In this document: positions 16,409 to 25,127 of the stretch, one piece after another
Layout: every line of letters starts with the position of its first letter
How positions within the stretch are numbered: the stretch's first letter is position 1
NCBI RefSeq assembly: GCF_018128905.1
Contig: NZ_CP063808.1
Span: 6,634,001-6,698,000 of the forward strand
Direction of reading: 5' to 3'
From: Streptomyces sp. A2-16
GTDB lineage: Bacteria > Actinomycetota > Actinomycetes > Streptomycetales > Streptomycetaceae
Length of the DNA stretch: 64,000 nucleotides
Made by a program: the position numbers and the translations under genes
The notes under the pieces: generated by a model
Told to the model about the DNA's origin: nothing
Databases searched by the model: none
Seen by the model: the letters and a program-made list of their open reading frames with translations, nothing else

Positions 16409-17341
16409 TCACGTGCCGACGGTCTCGCCGTCCGAGATCCTGACACCCCGCGCCCAGTCCGCGGCCTTCATCGGCTTCTTCCCCTGCGCCTGCACCCAGA
16501 GCAGCTCCACGGCGTGCGACCCGGTACCGACGTGGACGCTGTTCTTGCCGACGGCGAGCGCGCCGGGGGCGAGGTCCGTCCGGCCGTGAACCGACTGGAC
16601 CTGGATGAGCTTGAGTCGCTCACCGCGGAAGGTCGTCCAGGCTCCGGGCGCCGGGTGGCAGCCCCGGACGACCCGGTCCACCCGCAGCGCGGGCGCGGCC
16701 CAGTCGACCCGCGCGTCCTCGACGGTGATCTTCGGGGCGACGGTGATGCCCTCGGTCGGCTGAGGTACGGCCTTCAGCGTGCCGTCGGCGATGCCGTCCA
16801 TGGTCGCGGCGAGCAGCCCCGCGCCGGCGAAGGCGAGCCGGGTCAGCAGGTCACCGCTGGTGTCGGTGTGCCGGATCTCCTCGGTGACGGTGCCGTAGAC
16901 GGGCCCGGAGTCCAGTCCCTCCTCGATGAGGAAGGTCGAGGCGCCCGTAATCTCGTCCCCCGCCATGATGGAGTGCTGCACGGGAGCGGCCCCACGCCAG
17001 GCCGGCAGCAGCGAGAAGTGCAGGTTGACCCAGCCGTGGGCGGGGACGTCGAGGGCCACGCGCGGCAGGAGGGCGCCGTAGGCGACGACGGGACAACAGT
17101 CCGGGGCGATCTCGCGGAGCCGCTCGAGGAACTCCGGGTCGCGCGGCTTGACGGGCTTGAGCACCTCGATCCCCGCCTCCTCGGCCCGTTCCGCCACCGG
17201 GCTCGCGACCAGCCTGCGCCCCCGCCCGGCCGGCGCGTCCGGCCGGGTGACGACGGCGGCGACCTCGTGCCGCCCGGAGGCGATGAGAGCGTCCAGAGCG
17301 GGAACGGCGACCTCGGGGGTACCGGCGAAGACGAGCTTCAT
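16409..17341 (-). CDS. fmt: Methionyl-tRNA formyltransferase
   Basis: This 310-aa enzyme formylates initiator Met-tRNA using 10-formyltetrahydrofolate. The N-terminal Rossmann domain starts MKLVFAGTPEVAVPAL. The catalytic NLHFSLLPAWRGAAPVQ segment near residue 108 has the Asn and His of the active site plus the SLLP formyl-binding loop; Asp of EGLDSGPVYG near 145 completes it. A C-terminal OB-like tRNA-binding domain follows residue 205. Length is typical. Confidence 0.97.
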   Translation of the reverse strand: MKLVFAGTPEVAVPALDALIASGRHEVAAVVTRPDAPAGRGRRLVASPVAERAEEAGIEVLKPVKPRDPEFLERLREIAPDCCPVVAYGALLPRVALDVPAHGWVNLHFSLLPAWRGAAPVQHSIMAGDEITGASTFLIEEGLDSGPVYGTVTEEIRHTDTSGDLLTRLAFAGAGLLAATMDGIADGTLKAVPQPTEGITVAPKITVEDARVDWAAPALRVDRVVRGCHPAPGAWTTFRGERLKLIQVQSVHGRTDLAPGALAVGKNSVHVGTGSHAVELLWVQAQGKKPMKAADWARGVRISDGETVGT

Positions 17342-17543
17342 GGGTGGACAGGGCCTCTCGGACGGGTGACGACGGGCAGCACACAAGTCTATGGCGAGGC
17401 AGCACCACCGCACGGCCGGAGCAGCCCGGAGCGGAGCGGCCCCAGGGCGAGGCCGCCTCCCGGTCAAGGCGCGAACCCCCCACCCCCGGCGCACGCATAT
17501 GCCGTTACGCCCCCACTGCGTGACCAGCGGAGCGTAGACGCGT

Positions 17544-17564
17544 TGGTCAAGAAAGAGTTGACCA
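17544..17564. promoter_or_regulatory. Inverted repeat in the fmt/HTH-gene divergent region
   Basis: TGGTCAA and TTGACCA are perfect 7-nt arms around a 7-nt A-rich spacer. They lie 57 nt upstream of the start of the small HTH protein. It is a candidate operator or autoregulatory site. Confidence 0.4.
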
Positions 17565-17568
17565 CAAC

Positions 17569-17586
17569 GGGCCGCGATCGCGGCCC
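17569..17586. promoter_or_regulatory. Perfect 18-bp palindrome before the HTH gene
   Basis: GGGCCGCGATCGCGGCCC is fully self-complementary and ends 34 nt before the ATG at 17621. It would form a strong hairpin in the leader, or serve as a binding site. Confidence 0.45.
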
Positions 17587-17620
17587 CATCCTTTTCAACG
17601 CCGGTTCGAGAGGCTTGTTC

Positions 17621-18172
17621 ATGGCCGACCACGCAACCCACGACGCCCAGGCTCGGGCCAGCCTGCACTTGCTGGTGCGGGACATCGAGCGGGTCCGCCG
17701 GCAGGTGGACGCACTGCGCACGCTGACCGCCCAGCTGGGCAACGTCTACCGCCCGCGCCGCTCCGGTCCCTCCACGGGCTTCGTCGTCTACGGACGCGCC
17801 CCCGCCCCCACGGTCCGTCTCGCGCAGGAACTGCGGGACAGCGTCGAGACCCTGGTGACGGCCGCGGTCGACTTCGACCGCTCGCTCGGCTTCTCGTGGG
17901 ACGCGGTGGGCTCCGCCCTCGGCGTCACCAAGCAGGCGGTCCACCGTCGGTACGGCGCCCGCCGCGCCGCGGCCCAGGCGACAGCCGACGCCGAGCGCGC
18001 CACGGAGCCGTCGGGAACCCGCGCGGTCGGCGTCAACACCGGTATCCCCTCGGTGCCGGCGGTCCCCACGGTCCCCGCGGCCCGCTCCATGCCGACCCAG
18101 CCCACCGCGGGCAGCTCCGCCCTGCGCGACGAGGCAAGACCCACAGCATTCCCCGGCCCCCGCAACGGCTGA
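17621..18172 (+). CDS. Small helix-turn-helix protein of unknown function
   Basis: This 183-aa protein starts at ATG after GAGAGG. Residues 10-40 form a probable coiled helix with many Arg and Leu. Residues 80-115 contain FSWDAVGSALGVTKQAVHRRYG, a clear helix-turn-helix resembling sigma-region-4-type folds. The C-terminal third is Ala, Pro and Thr-rich and probably disordered. I do not recognise a named family. It may bind the palindromes just upstream. It is divergent from fmt and convergent with priA. Confidence 0.75.
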   Translation: MADHATHDAQARASLHLLVRDIERVRRQVDALRTLTAQLGNVYRPRRSGPSTGFVVYGRAPAPTVRLAQELRDSVETLVTAAVDFDRSLGFSWDAVGSALGVTKQAVHRRYGARRAAAQATADAERATEPSGTRAVGVNTGIPSVPAVPTVPAARSMPTQPTAGSSALRDEARPTAFPGPRNG

Positions 18173-18293
18173 CCCGCGTCTCCTCTCTCTGCCCTCCCAC
18201 CCCGACCGGGAGGGCAGACGCATGTCCCGACCCCCTGCACCACGTCCACCGGACACGACCACGACCACGTATCGCGAGGTCCACGGCTCCACC

Positions 18294-18349
18294 GCGGGAC
18301 CACCGCGCACCGGACCACCGCGCACCGGACCACCGCGCACCGGACCACC
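18294..18349. repeat. 15-bp tandem repeat, three exact copies plus a partial
   Basis: The unit GCGCACCGGACCACC is repeated at 18305, 18320 and 18335, with a degenerate partial copy just before. Confidence 0.9.
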
Positions 18350-18450
18350 GAGCCCCGCCCCCGCCGCCCCGCGCGGCCCGCAGGGCGTTGCCGCCCGACT
18401 CGACCAGCGCGCCGAGGGCCGGGGCCCGGAGCAACCCGCCAGGCCCCGAA

Positions 18451-18622
18451 CCGACCATCGGCGGAGCAACCCGCCCCACTCCGGCCCGACCATCAGCGCA
18501 GCAACCCGCCCCACTCCGGCCCGACCATCAGCGCAGCAACCCGCCCCACTCCGGCCCGACCATCAGCGCAGCAACCCGCCCCACTCCGGCCCGACCATCA
18601 GCGCAGCAACCCGCCTCGCCCC
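18451..18622. repeat. 35-bp tandem repeat, about five copies
   Basis: Copies start at 18451, 18486, 18521, 18556 and 18591. Those at 18486, 18521 and 18556 are identical, the first differs at two positions and the last is truncated and diverged. Each begins CCGACCATCAGCGCAGCAAC. There are no spacers. The period is not a multiple of three, so it is not a protein repeat. The array ends about 43 nt from the priA stop. Confidence 0.95.
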
Positions 18623-18665
18623 GACCACCATTCGACCTCCGACGGCCCGGCCCACCCCTCAGCCG

Positions 18666-20828
18666 TCACCCGATGTCCGGCGGATCGATCCGCACCCAGA
18701 TCGCCCCCTCGCTCCCGCTCCCTCCGCCCCGAGCCATCCGGGAGGCCTGCGCGGCCTTGAGCGAGGAGGCCAACGCGGCGCCCTTCCCCGGCGGGACCCG
18801 CACCAGCACCCGCTCCCACCGCTCGCCGACCGGTGGCACCCCCGTCCTCCGAGGCCCTCCCGGCGTCGTCACCGGCACCGGCACAGGTCCCAACACCTCG
18901 GCCTCACCGGGCAGTTCCACAGCCGCCAGGAACTCGGCGAGCGCCTCCCCGACCCCCGACACCGCCGCCATCCGGGACACCGGCGGAAACCCCAACTCCG
19001 CACGCTCCCCCAGCTCTCGCACGGCATGCCCCACGGGATCCCACCGCACCAACGCCTGCACGGGCCGCAACGTGGGCTCGGCGACCACGACCACCGTGCC
19101 CCCCGCCCCCTGTGCCCGCACCAGCGCCGACGCCGCGATCCACCGCCGCAGCGCGTCCTCCCCGGCCCGTAGATCCGGCCGCCCGAGCATGGCCCATCCG
19201 TCCAGCAACAGCGCGGCCGCGTACCCGCCCTCGGCGACCGGCTCCGCCCCCGGGGTGCTCACCACCAGCGCCGGCGCCGCAGGCACGGTGTCCAGCACAT
19301 GCTCACGCCCGGACGTCCGCACCGGAACGGCGGGAAACGCCCGCCCCAGCTCCTCCGCGGTGCGCCGCGCCCCCACCACCTGCGCCCGCAACCGGAATCC
19401 CCCGCACTCCGGACAGTGCCAGGCCCCCTCCTCGCGCCCGCACCACCCGCACCGCAGCGCCGCCGCGGACTCCTGCCCCTCCAACGGCCCGGCACAGTGC
19501 CGACACCGCGCGGGCTCCCGGCAGTTGGCGCAGGCCATCCGCGGCACGTACCCGCGTCGCGGGACCTGCACGAGCACCGGCCCGTGCCGCAAGCCCTCCC
19601 TTACGGCCTGCCAGGCGAGCGTCGGCAGCCGGGCCGCCCGCGCGGCCTCGTCCCGCGCGAGATCCTGGTCCCCGACGGTCCGCACCAGCGGGGCGACGGC
19701 CCGCACCTGCTCCCGGGACGCCACGAGCGGCCGCGCCCACCCGCTCTCCACGAGCTGCGCGGCCTCCACGGTGCAGCTCCAATTCCCCAGCAGAAAAGCG
19801 CACTTGTCCTGCGCGGCCCGCAACAGCAGCACCTCGCGCGCATGCGGCTGCGGGGCGTGCGGCTCACTGTGGCTGTCGTCGCCGTCGTCCCAGAGCGCGA
19901 CGAGTCCCAGGTCCCGCACCGGCGCGAACATGGCGGCCCGCGTCCCGACGACGGCCCGCACGGCCCCCCGCCGTACGGCCAGCCACTCCCGGTACCGCTT
20001 CTCGGGCCCGGCATCCGCGGTCAGGACCGCGTGCCGCCCCTCCCCCAGGACCGACGTCAGAGCGGCGTCGACCCGGGCGACGGCCCGCCCGTCCGGCACG
20101 ACGACGAGCGCCCCCCGCCCGGAGGCCAGGGTCGCGGCAACCGCCCGCGCGAGCTCCTCGCTCCACTGCGGCCCGGGCAGGGCGTTCCACACCGCGCGCG
20201 GCGCGCCTCCCGAGGCCAGCGACTCCAGGAACGCGCCCCCACGCTCGTACCGGCCCCAGGATCCCGTCTCCGGTGGCGCGGGGGGCGGCAACGGCTCGGG
20301 AGAGGGCCGCTGCTCGGCCCGAGCGCTGCGCGGCGGGACGGCGAGCTGCAGCACATCCGCCAGGCTTCCCGCGTACCGGTCGGCGACGGCCCGTGCGAGC
20401 CCCAGGAGTTCCTCGCTGAGCACCGGTTCGGGCGAGACGACCTGGGCGAGCGCGGCCAGCGGTCCTGAGTAGTCCGACTCGGCGAGCCGCTCGACCAGGA
20501 ACCCGTCGATCAGCCCGCCGCCCTCACGCCGTCCTTCCCTGACCCGCCCGCGCCCGGCCCCGAACCGCACCCGCACCCGCACCCCCGGCTGCGCGTCCGC
20601 GTCCAGTTCCTCGGGCACGGCGTAGTCGAAGTACCGGTCGAGGTGGAGCACGCCCTTGTCGACCAGCACCCGCGCGACCGGCAGCTCCTTGGCCAGCGCG
20701 GCCCCTCGCCAGGTCCGGGGCTTGGCCCGCGGCACCTTGGCCTTGCGCACGCTCTCCCGAATGAGCGCAAGCTGCTCCGGCGCCCCGGCCTCCCCCGAGC
20801 GCTGTGCCGCCTCATCCTCGCTGCTCAC
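18666..20828 (-). CDS. priA: PriA-like primosomal protein lacking helicase motifs
   Basis: This protein of about 720 aa aligns with PriA along its length: an N-terminal DNA-binding domain (residues 40-150), a helicase-like core and a zinc module with eight cysteines (CANC, CRHC, CGWC and CPEC, about residues 430-472). The ATPase is dead by sequence. No Walker A GxTGSGKT is present, the DEEHD box reads LWDDGDD, and the C-terminal helicase motifs are absent. Loss of these motifs is known for actinobacterial PriA. Its role would be replisome assembly without unwinding. The start is probably the GTG at 20828; an ATG at 20897 is possible. Confidence 0.88.
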   Translation of the reverse strand: MSSEDEAAQRSGEAGAPEQLALIRESVRKAKVPRAKPRTWRGAALAKELPVARVLVDKGVLHLDRYFDYAVPEELDADAQPGVRVRVRFGAGRGRVREGRREGGGLIDGFLVERLAESDYSGPLAALAQVVSPEPVLSEELLGLARAVADRYAGSLADVLQLAVPPRSARAEQRPSPEPLPPPAPPETGSWGRYERGGAFLESLASGGAPRAVWNALPGPQWSEELARAVAATLASGRGALVVVPDGRAVARVDAALTSVLGEGRHAVLTADAGPEKRYREWLAVRRGAVRAVVGTRAAMFAPVRDLGLVALWDDGDDSHSEPHAPQPHAREVLLLRAAQDKCAFLLGNWSCTVEAAQLVESGWARPLVASREQVRAVAPLVRTVGDQDLARDEAARAARLPTLAWQAVREGLRHGPVLVQVPRRGYVPRMACANCREPARCRHCAGPLEGQESAAALRCGWCGREEGAWHCPECGGFRLRAQVVGARRTAEELGRAFPAVPVRTSGREHVLDTVPAAPALVVSTPGAEPVAEGGYAAALLLDGWAMLGRPDLRAGEDALRRWIAASALVRAQGAGGTVVVVAEPTLRPVQALVRWDPVGHAVRELGERAELGFPPVSRMAAVSGVGEALAEFLAAVELPGEAEVLGPVPVPVTTPGGPRRTGVPPVGERWERVLVRVPPGKGAALASSLKAAQASRMARGGGSGSEGAIWVRIDPPDIG

Positions 20829-20901
20829 AGCATCATTGGTACCAGACCCCACTGACAGACGGCCGCGACCGTCGCGCTCCAGCAGGTCTCCGGGCAAGCC
20901 C

Positions 20902-20932
20902 GAGGCCCGGCCCCCTCGGGGGACCGGGCCTC
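20902..20932 (-). terminator. Hairpin after metK
   Basis: GAGGCCCGG and CCGGGCCTC form a perfect 9-bp stem around a C-rich/G-rich loop that can pair internally. It starts 20 nt past the metK stop and separates metK from priA. Confidence 0.75.
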
Positions 20933-20951
20933 GTACGGAGCGGAAGCGGAC

Positions 20952-22160
20952 CTACAGACCCGCGGCCTTGCGCAGGGCGTCCACGCGGTCCGTCTTCTCC
21001 CAGGTGAACTCCGGGAGCTCACGGCCGAAGTGGCCGTACGCCGCCGTCAGGGAGTAGATCGGGCGCAGCAGGTCGAGATCGCGGATGATGGCGGCCGGGC
21101 GGAGGTCGAAGACCTCGTCGATCGCCTTCTCGATCTTCTCGGTGTCGATCTTCGCGGTGCCGAAGGTCTCCACGAACAGACCCACCGGCTCGGCCTTGCC
21201 GATCGCGTAGGCCACCTGGACCTCGCAGCGGGAGGCCAGACCCGCGGCGACCACGTTCTTGGCGACCCAGCGCATCGCGTACGCGGCCGACCGGTCCACC
21301 TTGGACGGGTCCTTGCCGGAGAACGCACCGCCGCCGTGGCGGGCGTAGCCGCCGTACGTGTCAATGATGATCTTGCGGCCGGTCAGACCCGCGTCGCCCA
21401 TCGGGCCGCCGATCTCGAAACGGCCGGTCGGGTTGACGAGCAGGCGGTAGCTGTCGGTGTCCAGCTTGATGCCCTCGTCCAGGAGCGCCTTCAGCTCCGG
21501 CTCCACCACGAACTCACGGATGTCCGGAGCCAGCAGGGAGTCCAGGTCGATGTCCGAGGCGTGCTGCGAGGAGACCACGACGGTGTCGAGCCGGACGGCC
21601 TTGTCGCCGTCGTACTCGATGGTGACCTGCGTCTTGCCGTCCGGACGCAGGTAGGGGATGGTGCCGTTCTTGCGGACCTCCGACAGGCGCTTCGCCAGAC
21701 GGTGCGCCAGGAAGATCGGCAGCGGCATCAGGGTGGGGGTCTCGTCGGTCGCGTAGCCGAACATCAGACCCTGGTCGCCCGCGCCCTGGCGGTCCAGCTC
21801 GTCCTCGTCGCCCTCGACCCGGTTCTCGTACGCCGTGTCGACGCCCTGCGCGATGTCCGGGGACTGCGCGCCGATGGAGACCGAGACACCGCAGGAGGCG
21901 CCGTCGAAGCCCTTCTTGGAGGAGTCGTAACCGATCTCCAGGATCTTGTCGCGCACCAGTTGGGCGATCGGCGCGTAGGTCTTGGTGGTGACCTCACCGG
22001 CCACGTGCACCAGACCGGTGGTGATCAGCGTCTCGACCGCGACCCGGGAGGTCGGGTCCTCCTTGAGGAGCGCGTCGAGGATGGTGTCACTGATCTGGTC
22101 AGCGATCTTGTCGGGGTGGCCCTCGGTCACGGACTCCGAGGTGAACAAGCGACGGGACAC
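20952..22160 (-). CDS. metK: S-adenosylmethionine synthetase
   Basis: This 402-aa enzyme makes SAM from methionine and ATP. Signatures are GHPDKIADQISD near residue 14, GAGDQGLMFGYATDE near 130 and the phosphate loop GGGAFSGKDPSKVDRSAAY near 275. The start is GTG with AGGGAG four nt upstream. Length is normal. A hairpin separates it from priA downstream. I found no SAM riboswitch signature in its 5' region. Confidence 0.98.
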   Translation of the reverse strand: MSRRLFTSESVTEGHPDKIADQISDTILDALLKEDPTSRVAVETLITTGLVHVAGEVTTKTYAPIAQLVRDKILEIGYDSSKKGFDGASCGVSVSIGAQSPDIAQGVDTAYENRVEGDEDELDRQGAGDQGLMFGYATDETPTLMPLPIFLAHRLAKRLSEVRKNGTIPYLRPDGKTQVTIEYDGDKAVRLDTVVVSSQHASDIDLDSLLAPDIREFVVEPELKALLDEGIKLDTDSYRLLVNPTGRFEIGGPMGDAGLTGRKIIIDTYGGYARHGGGAFSGKDPSKVDRSAAYAMRWVAKNVVAAGLASRCEVQVAYAIGKAEPVGLFVETFGTAKIDTEKIEKAIDEVFDLRPAAIIRDLDLLRPIYSLTAAYGHFGRELPEFTWEKTDRVDALRKAAGL

Positions 22161-22241
22161 AACGCTCCCTGGGGTTGCAGCGGCTGCTGGCTGATCATTG
22201 GCGGACGAGCTCGGGGGCTGCGCCCGGCGTCGTCCGAGAAC

Positions 22242-22247
22242 AGTTTA
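22242..22247 (-). promoter_or_regulatory. Possible metK -10 element
   Basis: On the minus strand this reads TAAACT, a fair match to the vegetative -10, about 80 nt before the metK start. No convincing -35 is at the expected distance. Confidence 0.3.
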
Positions 22248-22346
22248 TCGGTCGTGCTCGGTCAGCGGCCCCCCTGTCTCGCCTCTCGGGAGGGCTGTGA
22301 CCTGCGGCACCCGCATTGTGCCCAATTCCGAGCGGACTTGGCCAGG

Positions 22347-22365
22347 GGCGCCACGCCTGGGCGCC
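22347..22365 (-). terminator. Weak hairpin after coaBC
   Basis: Two GGCGCC arms flank seven bases about 35 nt past the coaBC stop. The stem is short, so termination is uncertain. Confidence 0.35.
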
Positions 22366-22399
22366 GGAGGTTCCTGGGACCGAGAAGCGAATGAAACCT

Positions 22400-23602
22400 T
22401 CAGTGCAGGCGTCTCACCACCAGGTCCCACACGGTTTCGGCCAGGAACTCCTTCGGTCCGTGCGGCACCGGCGTCTCGCTGCCGTCGGCGCCCAGCACCA
22501 CCGCTTCGTTCTCCTCGGACCCGAAGGTCTTGCGCTCGCCCACCTCGTTGACGACGAGGAGGTCGCAGCCCTTGCGTTCCAGTTTCGTGCGGCCGTTGGC
22601 CAGCACGTCGTCGGTCTCGGCGGCGAAGCCGACGATCACCTGGCCGGGGCGGGCGCGCTCGGCCGAGATCTCGGCGAGGATGTCCGGATTCCGCACCAGG
22701 ACGATGGGCTCGGGGTCCTGGCCGTCCTTCTTCTTGATCTTTCCGGCCGCGTACGTCTGGGGCCGGAAGTCCGCGACCGCCGCCGCCATGACGACCGCGT
22801 CGGCGTCGGCCGCCGCCTTCAGAACCGCTTCGCGCAGCTGTACGGCCGTCCCCACCGGGACCACGTCCACGCCGGCCGGGTCGGGCATGCCGGTGTTCGC
22901 CGCGATCAGCGTGACCCGGGCGCCGCGCGCGGCGGCGGTGCGGGCGAGGGCGTAGCCCTGCTTGCCGGAGGAGCGGTTGCCCAGGAAGCGGACCGGGTCG
23001 AGGGGCTCGCGGGTGCCGCCGGCGCTGACGACGACGTGCCGGCCCCGGAGGTCGGGCTCGGTGGCACCGCGGGCCAGTACGCGCCGGCAGACCTCGAAGA
23101 TCTCGGCGGGGTCCGGCAGCCGTCCCTTGCCGGTGTCGACGCCGGTCAGCCGGCCGACGGCCGGTTCGATCACGAGGGCGCCGCGGCGCCGAAGCGTCGC
23201 CACGTTCTCCTGGGTGGCCGGGTGTTCCCACATCTCGGTGTGCATGGCGGGCGCGAAGACGACCGGGCAGCGGGCCGTGAGCAGGGTGTTGGTGAGCAGG
23301 TCGTCCGCCAGGCCGTGCGCCGCCTTGGCGAGCATGTCGGCGGTCGCCGGAGCCACGATCACCAGGTCGGCGTGCTGTCCGATGCGGACGTGCGGGACCT
23401 CGTGGACGTCGTCCCAGACCTCGGTGGAGACAGGATGGCCGGACAGGGCGGACCAGGTGGCCGCGCCGACGAAGTGCAGCGCGGAGGCGGTGGGGACGAC
23501 GCGGACGTCGTGGCCGGACTCCGTGAGCCGTCTCAGCAGCTCGCAGGCCTTGTACGCGGCGATGCCGCCGCTGACCCCCAGCACGACCTTCGGCTTGTCC
23601 AC
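22400..23602 (-). CDS. coaBC: Bifunctional phosphopantothenoylcysteine decarboxylase/synthetase
   Basis: This 400-aa coenzyme A biosynthesis enzyme has an N-terminal flavin-dependent decarboxylase (CoaC) at residues 1-180 and a CTP-dependent ligase (CoaB) in the rest. Motifs are LGVSGGIAAYKACELLRRL at the start, the catalytic His region PHVRIG near residue 70, the PAMHTEMWEHPA clamp near 118 and SAGGTREPLDPVRFLGNRSS near 195. The GTG at 23602 lies behind GGGGAG. Confidence 0.96.
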   Translation of the reverse strand: MDKPKVVLGVSGGIAAYKACELLRRLTESGHDVRVVPTASALHFVGAATWSALSGHPVSTEVWDDVHEVPHVRIGQHADLVIVAPATADMLAKAAHGLADDLLTNTLLTARCPVVFAPAMHTEMWEHPATQENVATLRRRGALVIEPAVGRLTGVDTGKGRLPDPAEIFEVCRRVLARGATEPDLRGRHVVVSAGGTREPLDPVRFLGNRSSGKQGYALARTAAARGARVTLIAANTGMPDPAGVDVVPVGTAVQLREAVLKAAADADAVVMAAAVADFRPQTYAAGKIKKKDGQDPEPIVLVRNPDILAEISAERARPGQVIVGFAAETDDVLANGRTKLERKGCDLLVVNEVGERKTFGSEENEAVVLGADGSETPVPHGPKEFLAETVWDLVVRRLH

Positions 23603-23641
23603 CAGGTCTCCCCTTCCTCGAAGCAACGACTCCATGACACA

Positions 23642-23676
23642 CCACAGGCCCGACAGTCGCGCTGCCGGGCCTGTGG
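23642..23676 (-). terminator. Hairpin between rpoZ and coaBC
   Basis: CCACAGGCCCG and CGGGCCTGTGG pair perfectly over 11 bp with a 13-nt loop. It sits 26 nt past the rpoZ stop and 40 nt before coaBC. It may end or attenuate the upstream transcript. Confidence 0.7.
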
Positions 23677-23701
23677 AAAAGCCAACTGCAATCTGAACGT
23701 A

Positions 23702-23974
23702 CTACTGCGCCGGGCCCTCGACGGCCTCGGACGTCAGCAGACCCGCGTTGATCTCGCGCAGGGCGATCGAGAGCGGCTTCTCGTGGACGTGGGTGTCCAC
23801 CAGCGGACCGACGTACTCAAGCAGACCCTCGCCGAGCTGCGAGTAGTACGCGTTGATCTGGCGGGCCCGCTTGGCCGCGTAGATCACGAGGCTGTACTTC
23901 GAGTCGGTGGCCTCGAGGAGCTCGTCGATCGGCGGGTTGATGATGCCCTCGGGCGCGGAGATGGAAGAGGACAC
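23702..23974 (-). CDS. rpoZ: RNA polymerase omega subunit
   Basis: This 90-aa protein assists beta-prime folding in RNA polymerase. It has the omega signature NPPIDELLEATDSKYSLV followed by AAKRARQINAYY. The start GTG is preceded by GGAAGG. It follows gmk on the same strand, as in most bacteria. Length is typical of the actinobacterial form. Confidence 0.97.
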   Translation of the reverse strand: MSSSISAPEGIINPPIDELLEATDSKYSLVIYAAKRARQINAYYSQLGEGLLEYVGPLVDTHVHEKPLSIALREINAGLLTSEAVEGPAQ

Positions 23975-24039
23975 GCTCTACCTTCCGATGGATGGGAAAG
24001 AATCAGTGCGGATGATCAAGCCTCGATGAGCAGGCACGA

Positions 24040-24633
24040 TCACACAACATCCATCAAGGCTAGCAGCTCGCGCGCCACGTCCTCGACGGAGGTGTTGACC
24101 AAGGTCACATCGAACTCGGGTTCAGCCGCCAGCTCGATCTTCGCCGCCTCCAGGCGGCGCTCGATCACCTCGGGCGGCTCGGTGCCCCGTCCGGTGAGTC
24201 TGCGCACCAGCTCCTCCCAGGAGGGAGGAGCCAGGAACACCAGCTGGGCGTCCGTCATGGACTCACGGACCTGCCGGGCACCCTGGAGGTCGATCTCCAG
24301 CAGGACGGGCTCACCCGCCTCCAGCCGCTCCAGCACGGCCGCACGCGGCGTGCCGTAGCGGTTGCCGGCGAACTCCGCCCACTCCAGCAGCTCGCCGTTG
24401 GCGATCAGCTTGTCCATCTCCTCGTCGGTGACGAAGAAGTACTGGACGCCGTGCTTCTCGCCGGGGCGGGGCTTGCGGGTCGTCGCCGACACCGAGAGCC
24501 AGACCTCGGGATGTTCCTTGCGCATATGGGCGACGACCGTGCTCTTGCCGACCCCTGAGGGGCCGGAGAGCACGGTCAGCCGCGGACGTACGTCCGGGGG
24601 CTCGGGGGTCGTCCCCCGGAATGTTGCAGCCAT
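24040..24633 (-). CDS. gmk: Guanylate kinase
   Basis: This 197-aa enzyme phosphorylates GMP to GDP. The P-loop GPSGVGKST lies at residues 24-32, the GMP-binding region SVSATTRKPRPGE near 47 and the YFFV segment near 65. An N-terminal extension of about 18 residues before the core is common in actinobacteria. It lies between mihF and rpoZ, all leftward. Confidence 0.97.
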   Translation of the reverse strand: MAATFRGTTPEPPDVRPRLTVLSGPSGVGKSTVVAHMRKEHPEVWLSVSATTRKPRPGEKHGVQYFFVTDEEMDKLIANGELLEWAEFAGNRYGTPRAAVLERLEAGEPVLLEIDLQGARQVRESMTDAQLVFLAPPSWEELVRRLTGRGTEPPEVIERRLEAAKIELAAEPEFDVTLVNTSVEDVARELLALMDVV

Positions 24634-24693
24634 GCAGCGATTATTCCAGCAATCCCGGAGTGCCCGGGACTCCCCTTCCCGGAGTGACCCGGT

Positions 24694-25017
24694 TCAGGAA
24701 CCGGTGCTGCCGAACTCACGCTCCAGCGAAGCGATCTGGTTGGAGCCGAGGCCGCGTACACGACGGCTCTCGGAGATACCGAGTCGCTCCATGATCTGCT
24801 TGGCGCGGACCTTGCCCACGCCCGGCAGGGACTCGAGCAGGGCGGAGACCTTCATCTTGCCGATGACGTCGTTCTCCTGGCCCTGCTTGATGACCTCGTG
24901 GAGAGAGGCGCCGGAGTGCTTGAGTCGATTCTTGACCTCGGCCCGCTCCCGGCGAGCCGCGGCGGCCTTTTCGAGCGCGGCTGCGCGCTGTTCAGGGGTA
25001 AGGGGCGGAAGAGCCAC
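24694..25017 (-). CDS. mihF: Actinobacterial integration host factor sIHF
   Basis: This 107-aa nucleoid-associated DNA-binding protein is unrelated in fold to enteric IHF. The GTG at 25017 gives the expected length and N-terminus MALPPLTPEQRAAALEKA. A long helix (residues 1-50) precedes a helix-two turns-helix DNA-binding module, with SLPGVGKVRAKQIMERL near residue 65 and SRRVRGLGSNQ near 88. In Streptomyces it affects development and antibiotic production and binds DNA without sequence specificity. The gene has its own promoter candidate upstream. Confidence 0.96.
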   Translation of the reverse strand: MALPPLTPEQRAAALEKAAAARRERAEVKNRLKHSGASLHEVIKQGQENDVIGKMKVSALLESLPGVGKVRAKQIMERLGISESRRVRGLGSNQIASLEREFGSTGS

Positions 25018-25127
25018 GCCTACGTCACCTCGGATGTCGAACTGTCGGATACGGACCGGTGAGGAACCTAGTCGCCCCACACCTGGGGAGCCACGAGCAA
25101 CACGCTCGCCCGTTGACTCTGCGTCGG

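Larger units (their letters stand above)
18173..18665. other. 493-nt gap between convergent genes, filled by tandem repeats
   Basis: The HTH gene and priA converge on this stretch. It holds a 15-bp repeat array and a 35-bp repeat array, described separately, and no credible gene. Frames open across it are antisense to priA and change composition across the repeats. Confidence 0.7.

Noticed and set aside
17596..17615. tRNA-like T-arm sequence GGTTCGAG
   Set aside because: No acceptor stem or cloverleaf can be drawn around it, and it lies in the leader of a protein gene.
18451..18622. CRISPR array
   Set aside because: The 35-bp units are directly adjacent with no variable spacers, and no cas genes are in the window.
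18222..19172. 316-codon Pro/Arg-rich open frame containing repeats
   Set aside because: It runs through 35-bp repeats that shift phase and then antisense through priA. No ribosome site or domain supports it.
22161..22399. SAM riboswitch upstream of metK
   Set aside because: I could not recognise the conserved core of a SAM riboswitch class in the leader; only a possible -10 was seen.
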